64,000 nucleotides of DNA, from positions 1-64,000 of the forward strand of contig NZ_JAJLPA010000012.1 of NCBI RefSeq assembly GCF_025548555.1, given 5' to 3'. The notes beneath the pieces are model-generated. The model had not been told where the DNA came from, made no database searches, and saw only the letters and a program-made list of their open reading frames with translations. Made by a program: the position numbers and the translations under genes. This DNA comes from Sphingomonas sp. A2-49. Its GTDB lineage: Bacteria > Pseudomonadota > Alphaproteobacteria > Sphingomonadales > Sphingomonadaceae. Positions 26,624 through 34,128 of this stretch are shown in pieces; the first letter of the stretch is position 1; each line of letters begins with the position of its first letter.

Positions 26624-29439
26624 TGCGGCTTCCACGACAGTCCCAGCCAGAGGGTGCGGCCGACGGGAAAATAATAGTTCACATAGCGCCGCCGGACGCC
26701 CTGGCGGACGACGAAGGGTTCCGTGGTCAGGTTCTGCACCTGCCCGACCAGTTCCAGTCCGTGGCGGACGGTGAACCGTGCCTGCATGTCGATCTGCTGG
26801 CGCGGCTCCTGGTACAGGTCGCGCGTCGGCGTATCGCCGTCCGCCGACTGCAGCGCGCGCCCGATCCGATTGTACGAGGCGCGCAGCTCGAACGGCCCCG
26901 TCGCATAGAAGACGGTGGCGTTGGCGATATAGGCGGGTTGCTGGATCAGCCCGCTCGTGCGGCGCGTCGCCGGCAAACCGGATGCGACGCCGGCACCGCT
27001 CACCGGCTGGCCGTACGACCCGTCGAGCAGCGTGACATTGGCGTTGACGCCCAGCCCCGGCACCAACGGGATGCGATCCAGCGTGTAGCCGACCTCCAGC
27101 CCCCTGACGCGCGCGCCGGCCGCGTTGCGCGGCGTGCTGACGAAGACGTTCTGGTAGGTGACGCCCTGGAACGTCGTCGCCGGTCCCTGCTGGCTGCTGG
27201 TGAAGATTTCGTTGCGGATGTCCTTCACGAAGCCGGCGACGGAGATCATGCCGGCCGGCAGATACCATTCGTAGGACAGGTCGTAGTTCCACGCCTCGCG
27301 CGGCTTCAGGTCGGGATTGCCGGTGTTGATCGTCAGCACGCCGTCGCTGCCGACGCCGAACGACGTGCGCGCGGCATATTGGCTGTAGTCCGGGCGGCCG
27401 ATGGTCTTCGACACCCCCGCGCGAAGCCGCATACCGTCGCCAAGTTGATAGGTGGCGAGCGCCGACGGCAGCCAATAGCCGTAGCCGGTGGTCCGGCGCA
27501 CCGGCTGATAGGCGGTCGTACCGCGCACCGTCGGTGCCTGGTTGGTATCGATGACGAGGTCGGTGCGGTCGTAGCGCAGCCCGGCCTGTACGTCGAAGCG
27601 GTCGGCGCGGAACAGCGCCTGCGCGTAGGCCGCCTTCGTCGTCTCGAGATCGCTGAAGTCGTCGGCGGCGTTGTTGGCGATCTGGTTGGTGGTGATGAAC
27701 GATGCGCGGTTGGCCTCGAACCGCTGCCATGCCTTGCCGCGATCGAGCAGCAGATACGGGACGCCCGGCGTCAGGTAGGTCGCGGGACGCTGGTCGTAGA
27801 CGATCCGGCGCATCGTGCCGATCGCGCTCAGGGCGGCGGCACTGGCGGAGACATATTCGACGTAGCGCTGGTCGTACGAGAGGTCGGTGCGCGTCGCCGC
27901 CGCGCCGACGTTGATGCCCGGCCCGCGATCGCCGGCCCCGGCATTGATCCCGAGATTGACCCTGGCGAAGTCGACCGTCGAATCGAGATCGCGATGGATG
28001 TCGCGATAGTAGAGCGCGCGGTAGCTGTCGGGATTGATCGCTGCCGCCTCGTCGTTCAACGTCAGGCGCGGGCGACCGTCGACCAGCCGATAGGCATAGC
28101 CGAACTGCGGCAGGAACCCCGCCGACGACGTGCCCGGCTGGGGGTTGCTGTCGTATTTTATCATCTCGCGCACTTCGCGATATTCGGCCTTCGAACGGGC
28201 CAGCGTCGTGTCGAGCACCACGCCGTCGCCGAAGTCGTGCCGCCCCCTGGCATCGATCAGCCAGGTGTCACGCGCCACCGGCTGGTAGGTGAGACCATGC
28301 TGCATGAACCCCCGCGCGAACCGTCCGCTGGTCGCGGTCACGTCGGTTGGTGCCCCCGTCGGCTGGGTCAGCACCTCGTACCGGGTCTCGGTATCCTTGT
28401 CGTGGTAATAGCCCCCGAACAGCGACATCTCGGTCGCGTCGTCGGGGCGCCATTCCAGCTTCAGGTTGCCGCTGAGCCGGGTGCGCATGTTCTCGAAGAA
28501 ATAATCCTGGTTGCGGATCGGCACGAGCGGGCCGGTCGACAGGTTGGGGAAGGGCGTGCGCGCGCCCGCCGCGGTGAAATAGGTCCAGCCCGCGGCGTTG
28601 GTGTCGCCGGGCAGCTCCGCACGGGCGGTGGAGGGCAGGCGCTGATATTCGACCGACGCGACGATGCCGAAGTCGCGGTTCGCACCGAAGCGCATCGCGC
28701 CGGTCGCATCGGCGCGGACCGACGCGCCACCGCTGCGGATCAGCTTGCCCGCGGTGTCGTTGTCGCCGCCATTGGCGTTGACCACGAAGACGCGGTCGCC
28801 GCGTCCGTCGAACGCGCTCTTGGACACGATGTTGATCTGTCCGCCCAGGGCATGCGGGTCGTAGTGCGCCGTGACGCTCTTGATCGCCTCGATCCGCGCG
28901 ACGAGCGAGGAGGGCAGCATGTCGAGCCGTGCGCCGCGGAACACCCAGTCGGGCGAGGCGAGCGGGATGCCGTCGATCGTCACCAGATTGTATTTGGGAT
29001 CGAGGCCGCGAATGGTCGCGCGCTGGTAGATGTCGCGGTTCTTGGTCGGATCGGCGCCGCCCACAACCGACACGCCGGTGATCCGCCGGCTCGCCTCGAC
29101 GATGTTCAGATCCGGAAGCCGCCCGACATCGTCCTGCGATACCGCGTCGAGGATCACCGCCGCGTCACGCTTGGCCCTGGTCGCGGAGCGTTGCGAGGCG
29201 CGAAAGCCGGTGACGACGATGTCCCCGCCCTGATCCGCATTCTGGTCCGCGCCCTGACCCCCGTCCTGACCTGCGTCCCGAACCCCGCCCTGCTCCCCGC
29301 CCGCCGGACCGCCGGCGTGCGCCACGGGGCCGGGCCGGGCCGTCTGGTCCGCCTGGGCCGTTGCGGCCATCGGCATGCCTGTCAGCATCGTACTGGCCAT
29401 CACGGCCGCCGACCGGCGTATCGTCGCCATCCTCGTCAT
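26617..29439 (-). CDS. TonB-dependent outer-membrane receptor, Caulobacter type
   Basis: The 940-residue protein has a signal peptide, an unusual Gly/Gln/Asp-rich linker at about residues 48-73, and a TonB box (DIVVTG, 73-78). A plug domain (about 90-210, RATIRGLDPKYNLVTIDG) and a 22-strand-type barrel follow, ending in the terminal aromatic of KPQW. It imports a substrate across the outer membrane with TonB energy. Context with a ROK regulator suggests a sugar-containing compound, and the GDPD suggests a phosphodiester. It heads a three- or four-gene operon. Confidence 0.93.
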   Translation of the reverse strand: MTRMATIRRSAAVMASTMLTGMPMAATAQADQTARPGPVAHAGGPAGGEQGGVRDAGQDGGQGADQNADQGGDIVVTGFRASQRSATRAKRDAAVILDAVSQDDVGRLPDLNIVEASRRITGVSVVGGADPTKNRDIYQRATIRGLDPKYNLVTIDGIPLASPDWVFRGARLDMLPSSLVARIEAIKSVTAHYDPHALGGQINIVSKSAFDGRGDRVFVVNANGGDNDTAGKLIRSGGASVRADATGAMRFGANRDFGIVASVEYQRLPSTARAELPGDTNAAGWTYFTAAGARTPFPNLSTGPLVPIRNQDYFFENMRTRLSGNLKLEWRPDDATEMSLFGGYYHDKDTETRYEVLTQPTGAPTDVTATSGRFARGFMQHGLTYQPVARDTWLIDARGRHDFGDGVVLDTTLARSKAEYREVREMIKYDSNPQPGTSSAGFLPQFGYAYRLVDGRPRLTLNDEAAAINPDSYRALYYRDIHRDLDSTVDFARVNLGINAGAGDRGPGINVGAAATRTDLSYDQRYVEYVSASAAALSAIGTMRRIVYDQRPATYLTPGVPYLLLDRGKAWQRFEANRASFITTNQIANNAADDFSDLETTKAAYAQALFRADRFDVQAGLRYDRTDLVIDTNQAPTVRGTTAYQPVRRTTGYGYWLPSALATYQLGDGMRLRAGVSKTIGRPDYSQYAARTSFGVGSDGVLTINTGNPDLKPREAWNYDLSYEWYLPAGMISVAGFVKDIRNEIFTSSQQGPATTFQGVTYQNVFVSTPRNAAGARVRGLEVGYTLDRIPLVPGLGVNANVTLLDGSYGQPVSGAGVASGLPATRRTSGLIQQPAYIANATVFYATGPFELRASYNRIGRALQSADGDTPTRDLYQEPRQQIDMQARFTVRHGLELVGQVQNLTTEPFVVRQGVRRRYVNYYFPVGRTLWLGLSWKPQW

Positions 29440-29468
29440 TTCGATTCCCCTTCGGACGACGGATATAT

Positions 29469-29496
29469 ATCATCTTGTATGAAACTAATATGTCAA
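29469..29496 (-). promoter_or_regulatory. Candidate promoter of the TonB-receptor operon
   Basis: On the minus strand a perfect TTGACA (-35, 29496-29491) is followed after 16 bases by GATGAT (29474-29469), a four-of-six match to a -10 box. The surrounding 40 bases are strikingly AT-rich for this genome. The divergent ROK gene starts 65 bases away, so its protein could bind here. I see no strong symmetric ROK operator, only short TTG...CAA ends at 29475-29496. Confidence 0.5.
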
Positions 29497-29561
29497 TCGA
29501 TTGCAGCGGTGGTTTGGATGCGCGATGACAGCTAGGGTGTTGAAGAAGGCGGATATCGTGC

Positions 29562-30671
29562 ATGGTTGATGTGTCGGTCCGGGCCCGCCGGATCCTGGGT
29601 ATGGTCCGCCAGCATGGCAGCGTGTCGCGAGCGATCCTGATTCGCGAAAGCGGCCTGTCGGGTACGGCGGTGTTCCGCGCGACGGAGGAACTGGAGGCGG
29701 CGGGGCTGGTGCGCGCCGGCGTCCCGGTCGTCTCCGGGCCGGGCCAACCCAGCACGTCGATCCATATTGAGCCCGATGCCGCCTTCAGCCTGGGACTGTC
29801 GGTCATGACCGATCGCGCCGACGTCGTGCTGCTCGACATGGCGGGGCAGGTCCGCGCCCGGCGCGAGGTGACGCTGCCCGGCATGCCGCGCGTCGCGATG
29901 CTCGATGCCGCCGTCGACTTCGGCCGCGACGCGCTCGCGCGGCTGGGGATCGACCGGCGGAGGCTGCGCGGACTGGGCGTGGCGGTGGCGGGCTATTTCG
30001 TCGATCCGGGGACGGTCAATCCCGCCCCCGAGCTCGAGGAATGGGCGATGATCGATCTCGACGATGCGATCGCGCGTCATCTGGCGATGCCGGTCGTCGT
30101 CGAGAACATCGCCAACGCGGCCGCGCTCGGCGAACGCCTGCTCGGTATCGGTGCGCGCTTCGAAAGCTTCTGTTACGTCAACGTCGCGGCCGGGTTCGGT
30201 GCGGGCATCGTTGTCGACGGTGCGCTGATGCGCGGGCGTCACGGCAATGCCGGCGAGATCGGCGGACTGTTCCTGTCCACCGGCCGCGTCACGCCCAACC
30301 TCGCGACGCTGTACCATTGCCTGAGCCGTCACGGCGTCCGCTGCGACGGCATTTCCGACATGGTGGCGCGCTTCGATCCCGACTGGCCCGGCGTGGATGC
30401 CTGGCTCGCCGCACACCAGCCGTCCTTTTCCTATCTGTTCGGCGCGCTGCGCTTCACGCTGGATTGCGAGGCGGTGATCCTTGGGGGCCGGCTGCCCCGC
30501 GCGCTGGCGCAGCGGATCGTCGATGCCATCGACTGGCCGGAAAACCACTGGCCGATCCGGCGCGATCGTCGCGCCCCGTCCACCGTCACGGCAGTGGCCG
30601 GACTCGACCCCGAGCTGTCCGGGCCGCTCGGTGCGGCGGCGCTGGTCTTTCACCGGACGCTGTTCGACTGA
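29562..30671 (+). CDS. ROK-family transcriptional regulator
   Basis: The 369-residue protein has an N-terminal winged helix-turn-helix at about residues 5-60 (SRAILIRESGLSGTAVFRAT) and a C-terminal ROK sugar-kinase-like domain. GRHGNAGEIGGLFL fits the ROK signature, but the Cys-rich zinc motif of canonical ROK proteins is reduced to scattered Cys. It is divergent from the TonB-receptor operon and is its likely local repressor. The effector is probably a sugar or sugar phosphate; that is inferred from the family. Confidence 0.9.
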   Translation: MVDVSVRARRILGMVRQHGSVSRAILIRESGLSGTAVFRATEELEAAGLVRAGVPVVSGPGQPSTSIHIEPDAAFSLGLSVMTDRADVVLLDMAGQVRARREVTLPGMPRVAMLDAAVDFGRDALARLGIDRRRLRGLGVAVAGYFVDPGTVNPAPELEEWAMIDLDDAIARHLAMPVVVENIANAAALGERLLGIGARFESFCYVNVAAGFGAGIVVDGALMRGRHGNAGEIGGLFLSTGRVTPNLATLYHCLSRHGVRCDGISDMVARFDPDWPGVDAWLAAHQPSFSYLFGALRFTLDCEAVILGGRLPRALAQRIVDAIDWPENHWPIRRDRRAPSTVTAVAGLDPELSGPLGAAALVFHRTLFD

Positions 30672-30917
30672 CACGGGAGACGGGAAACGTCGCCGGACAG
30701 GCCGCCGCAGTGACGCCGGACTTACCCGCCATCAGCTGCGAGCGCGGCGACGACGCGAGCCGACATTCGGCTGGCTCCACCGCTCGCCGCCGCTCATCGA
30801 GGGATATGCCGCCCGCGCAGCACGCCGATCGTGCCGTCGAACGGGTTCTGCGAAGACGCTCAGCCTATTGTCGACCGATCGCGCCTGTTCCAATACTCCG
30901 GGCGGTCGCCGACCTTG

Positions 30918-31148
30918 TCAGAGCGCGCGGGCGCGCGGCGTGGCCGCAGCGATCTGCGCACCCGCGGTTCGGCACGCGGCACCGATCATCGGATAGGGAA
31001 CGTCGGTGTTGCGCGCCAGCTGGTCCGGCAGCGCCGCACGGCATTGCGCCATCGACGCATAATGCGTGGGGACGATGCGTGCCTCGGTGCACTGGACGTT
31101 GCCGTCCGCGCAGCCCATGATCGCCATGACGTAGAACAGCGGTTCCAT
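30918..31148 (-). CDS. Small conserved-type protein with four Cys
   Basis: This 76-residue gene is read from 31148 and preceded by GAGG six bases upstream. The protein begins MEPLFYVMAIMGCADG and has Cys at about residues 13, 20, 36 and 59, consistent with two disulfides in an exported protein. The N-terminus is short and hydrophobic rather than a standard signal. The general look, with the CRAALP-type Cys spacing, is shared with small sphingomonad proteins of unknown function. Between it and the ROK gene lie about 245 bases in which I see nothing. Confidence 0.65.
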   Translation of the reverse strand: MEPLFYVMAIMGCADGNVQCTEARIVPTHYASMAQCRAALPDQLARNTDVPYPMIGAACRTAGAQIAAATPRARAL

Positions 31149-31244
31149 CAGCGCCTCACTCTCTGCGGGTAAAATCCGCGGGCGTCGCTTTATGTTCCGC
31201 CGCGTCGCTTTCGCGCAGCGGGGGTCGCGCCTACATAGGCGGCA

Positions 31245-33092
31245 ATGCCCCCCCTCGATCCGACCAACCAGACCCCGGCCGACCAGCCGCTGCTGCCGAC
31301 CCTGCGGCGGTTCCTGCCCTATCTGTGGCCGGCGGGCGAGGCGCGGCTGAAGGCGCGGATCGTCGGCGCGATGACGCTGGTCGTCGCCAGCAAGCTGGTG
31401 CAGGTGTTCGGCGCGTCCTACACGCTGAAATATGCGGTCGACCGGATGAGCGTCGGCGACCGCGGGCTGGCGACGATCGTCATCCTGCTGGTCGTCGGCT
31501 ATGCGGCGTCGCGCTTTTCGACGACGCTGTTCGACAATGCCCGCAACGCGGTGTTCGAACGGGTCGGACAGGATGCGACGCGGCGGCTCGCCGCCAACGT
31601 GTTTCGCCACCTGCACGGCCTGTCGCTGCGCTTCCATCTGGAACGGCGCACCGGGGCGGTGACCAAGGTGGTCGAGCGCGGCACCAAGAGCATCGACACG
31701 ATGCTGTATTTCCTGCTGTTCAACATCGCGCCGACGGTGCTGGAGCTGACGCTGGTGCTCGGCATCTTCTGGCACAGCTTCGGCTGGCCGCTGGTCGCGG
31801 CGACGGTGGCGATGGTCGCGGTCTACATCCTGTTCACGCAGAAGGTCACCGACTGGCGCAACGCGTTGCGCGCGCGGATGAACGACCTCGATACCGGCGC
31901 GGTCGCGCATGCGGTCGATTCGCTGCTCAATTTCGAGACGGTGAAGTATTTCGGCGCCGAGGAGCGCGAGGCGCGCCGCTACGACGCCGCGATCTCCGCC
32001 TATGCCGCCGCCGCGACCAAGTCGGAAAACAGCCTGGCGTGGCTCAACGTCGGACAGGCGCTCATCACCAACCTGATGCTCGGCGCGGGCATGGCCTATG
32101 TCGCCTGGGGGTGGAGCCAGAGCCGCTTCTCGGCGGGCGACGTGGTGTTCGTGTCGACGTTGCTGTCGCAGCTGTTCCGGCCGCTCGACCTGCTCGGCAT
32201 GGTCTATCGCACCATCCGCCAGGGGGTGATCGACATGGCGAGCATGTTCGCGCTGATCGACACGCCCGCGGAAGTGACCGACGCCCCCGGCGCGACGCCG
32301 CTGGCGATCGGACGGGGCCATGTCCGCTTCGAGGGCGTGCGCTTCGGCTACGATGCCGACCGCACGATCCTCGAACACCTCGACCTCGACGTGCCCGCGG
32401 GCACCACGCTCGCCGTCGTCGGCCCGTCGGGCGCGGGCAAGTCGACGCTCGCACGGCTGATGTACCGGTTCTACGACGTCGGCGCCGGACGGATCACGAT
32501 CGACGGACAGGACATCCGGGCGGTGACGCAGGCGTCGCTGCGCGCGGCGATCGGCATCGTGCCGCAGGACACGGTGCTGTTCAACGACACGATCGGCTAC
32601 AACATCGCCTATGGCCGCGAAGGCGCGGGGCGGCCCGAGATCGAGGCGGCGGCGGCGGGCGCGTCGATATCCGGCTTCATCACCCGCCAGTCCGATGGCT
32701 ACGACACGCGCGTCGGCGAACGCGGCCTGAAGCTGTCGGGCGGCGAGAAACAGCGCGTCGCGATCGCGCGGACCCTGCTCAAGAACCCGCCGATCCTGAT
32801 CCTCGACGAGGCGACGAGCGCGCTCGACAGCCGGACCGAGGGCGAGATCCTCGACACGCTGAAGGCGATCGAGCGCGGCCGCACCACGATCGTGATCGCC
32901 CACCGGCTGTCGACGGTGGTGCACGCCGACCAGATCGTCGTGCTCGACGGCGGCCGCGTCGCCGAACGCGGCACGCATGCGGAGCTGCTGCGCCGCGGCG
33001 GCCTGTACGCGGAGATGTGGGCGCGGCAGGCACAGGAACGCGACGATGCCGACGTCGCGGGCGCCGGCGAGGGCGCGCTGGCGGCGGAGTGA
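31245..33092 (+). CDS. Atm1-type ABC exporter
   Basis: The 615-residue half-transporter has six membrane helices (about residues 40-320) and a nucleotide-binding domain. Atm1-type features are NIAPTVLELTLVLGIFWHSF and NDLDTGAVAHAVDSLLNFET. The NBD carries Walker A GPSGAGKST, signature LSGGEKQRVAIA, and Walker B ILILDEATSALD. Homologues export glutathione-linked sulfur or metal compounds and support Fe-S metabolism or metal tolerance. It appears monocistronic. Confidence 0.93.
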   Translation: MPPLDPTNQTPADQPLLPTLRRFLPYLWPAGEARLKARIVGAMTLVVASKLVQVFGASYTLKYAVDRMSVGDRGLATIVILLVVGYAASRFSTTLFDNARNAVFERVGQDATRRLAANVFRHLHGLSLRFHLERRTGAVTKVVERGTKSIDTMLYFLLFNIAPTVLELTLVLGIFWHSFGWPLVAATVAMVAVYILFTQKVTDWRNALRARMNDLDTGAVAHAVDSLLNFETVKYFGAEEREARRYDAAISAYAAAATKSENSLAWLNVGQALITNLMLGAGMAYVAWGWSQSRFSAGDVVFVSTLLSQLFRPLDLLGMVYRTIRQGVIDMASMFALIDTPAEVTDAPGATPLAIGRGHVRFEGVRFGYDADRTILEHLDLDVPAGTTLAVVGPSGAGKSTLARLMYRFYDVGAGRITIDGQDIRAVTQASLRAAIGIVPQDTVLFNDTIGYNIAYGREGAGRPEIEAAAAGASISGFITRQSDGYDTRVGERGLKLSGGEKQRVAIARTLLKNPPILILDEATSALDSRTEGEILDTLKAIERGRTTIVIAHRLSTVVHADQIVVLDGGRVAERGTHAELLRRGGLYAEMWARQAQERDDADVAGAGEGALAAE

Positions 33093-33105
33093 ACGCCTGC
33101 GCGGT

Positions 33106-33762
33106 TCATCCCGCCCGGTGGCGGCGCCAGTACCAGAAGGAATAGAGGATCGGCAGCACCGCGGCGACCAGGATGGCGACGACGAACAGCGCCATCCGGC
33201 CATGGGGGCCGAGCGGCAGCACCGCGGCAGCGGCGACCAGCAGCCCACCGAGGATCATCGTGCGCGCGCCGAAGCGATGCGTCGCGATCCAGTTTTCGGG
33301 ATCGGTCAGCGTCCAGGGCGTGCGGATGCCGACGAAGAACCCCGGCCGCGATTTGGGGAGGACGTTGCCGATCACGATCAGCAATACGCCGACCATCATC
33401 ATCGGCAGCAGCGCGGGCAATCGCCAGCCGAAGGCGGGTGCGGCGACCTTCGCCTCGATCACCACCATCAGCACCAGCAGACCCGCCCAGGCCGCGTGCA
33501 GCACCGGCGCACCGGCATCGCGCCGCGCGCGATCGGGTTCGAGCGCCGGCACCAGCGCGCAGACGAGCGCGACGACCGCGGTGATCGCCACTCCGACGAA
33601 CAGCGCCATCGCCGCGGGCATCCGCCCGTCGATCTCGCCCGCCGCATTCCAGTGCGTCGGCAGCGTCGCGCCGGCGGGCAGCCGCCCCAGCGCGACCGCG
33701 GCCAGCACGGCCAACGCCAGCACCGTCGCCACCGATGCCCCGATCAATCCGCGACGCGTCAT
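33106..33762 (-). CDS. SdpI-family membrane protein
   Basis: The 218-residue protein has six to seven membrane segments and the SdpI marks PTHWNAAGEIDGRMP near the N-terminus and GIRTPWTLTDPENW in the second half. In Bacillus, SdpI gives immunity to a killing factor and senses it for SdpR. In Proteobacteria the same pair occurs without the toxin. Its start overlaps the stop of the ArsR-type regulator (ATGA), so the two are co-translated. Confidence 0.88.
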   Translation of the reverse strand: MTRRGLIGASVATVLALAVLAAVALGRLPAGATLPTHWNAAGEIDGRMPAAMALFVGVAITAVVALVCALVPALEPDRARRDAGAPVLHAAWAGLLVLMVVIEAKVAAPAFGWRLPALLPMMMVGVLLIVIGNVLPKSRPGFFVGIRTPWTLTDPENWIATHRFGARTMILGGLLVAAAAVLPLGPHGRMALFVVAILVAAVLPILYSFWYWRRHRAG

Positions 33763-34037
33763 CCCTCGTCTCCCTCTCCGCCGACCTTCAGCCGGCCCAT
33801 GAACCCCATCATCACCTCTTCCAGCGCGGAGAGGTTGAGCGTGTAGACCGTGCTGGTGCCGCGGGTTTCGCCCTGGATCAGCCCCGCCGCGCGCAATCGC
33901 GCGAAATGTCCGGACATCGTCGGCTTCGACACGTCGAACGCCGCCGCCAGATCGCCCGCGGTCATGCCCCCCCGCCTGAGCAGTTCGAGGATGCGGCGGC
34001 GGGTGGGATGCGCCAGGGCGTCGAACACCTTGTCCAT
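33759..34037 (-). CDS. ArsR/SdpR-type autorepressor
   Basis: The 92-residue winged-helix protein starts MDKVFDALAHPTRRRILELL, typical of SdpR-like ArsR regulators. The recognition helix lies in VSKPTMSGHFARLRAAGLI. It lacks the Cys metal-binding motif of metal-sensing ArsR proteins. It is followed by SdpI in overlapping frame. Two copies of a 16-base palindrome lie 9 bases upstream of its start, so autoregulation is very likely. Confidence 0.92.
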   Translation of the reverse strand: MDKVFDALAHPTRRRILELLRRGGMTAGDLAAAFDVSKPTMSGHFARLRAAGLIQGETRGTSTVYTLNLSALEEVMMGFMGRLKVGGEGDEG

Positions 34038-34046
34038 GCCATCTTG

Positions 34047-34078
34047 TTAGCATGAAGGCTAATTAGCGTCAAGGCTAA
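34047..34078. promoter_or_regulatory. Two tandem 16-base palindromic operators
   Basis: TTAGCATGAAGGCTAA (34047-34062) is followed without a gap by TTAGCGTCAAGGCTAA (34063-34078). Each has perfect TTAGC/GCTAA arms around six bases. The pair lies immediately upstream of the ArsR-type gene and 51 bases upstream of the divergent recQ start. It is the obvious binding array for the autorepressor and could also touch recQ expression. Confidence 0.85.
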
Positions 34079-34128
34079 ACGCCGCTATCGCCTCGACGCT
34101 GCGGTGACGCGCGCCTACATGGGCGGCG

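Noticed and set aside
26623..29535. A 970-codon open frame on the plus strand opposite the TonB receptor
   Set aside because: It is the mirror of a G+C-rich gene, with an Arg/His/Ala-heavy composition, no domain and no ribosome site. The minus strand has a full TonB-receptor architecture.
30918..33248. A 776-codon minus-strand frame opposite the ABC exporter
   Set aside because: Only the terminal 76 codons look real. The rest is an antisense shadow of the Atm1-type gene.
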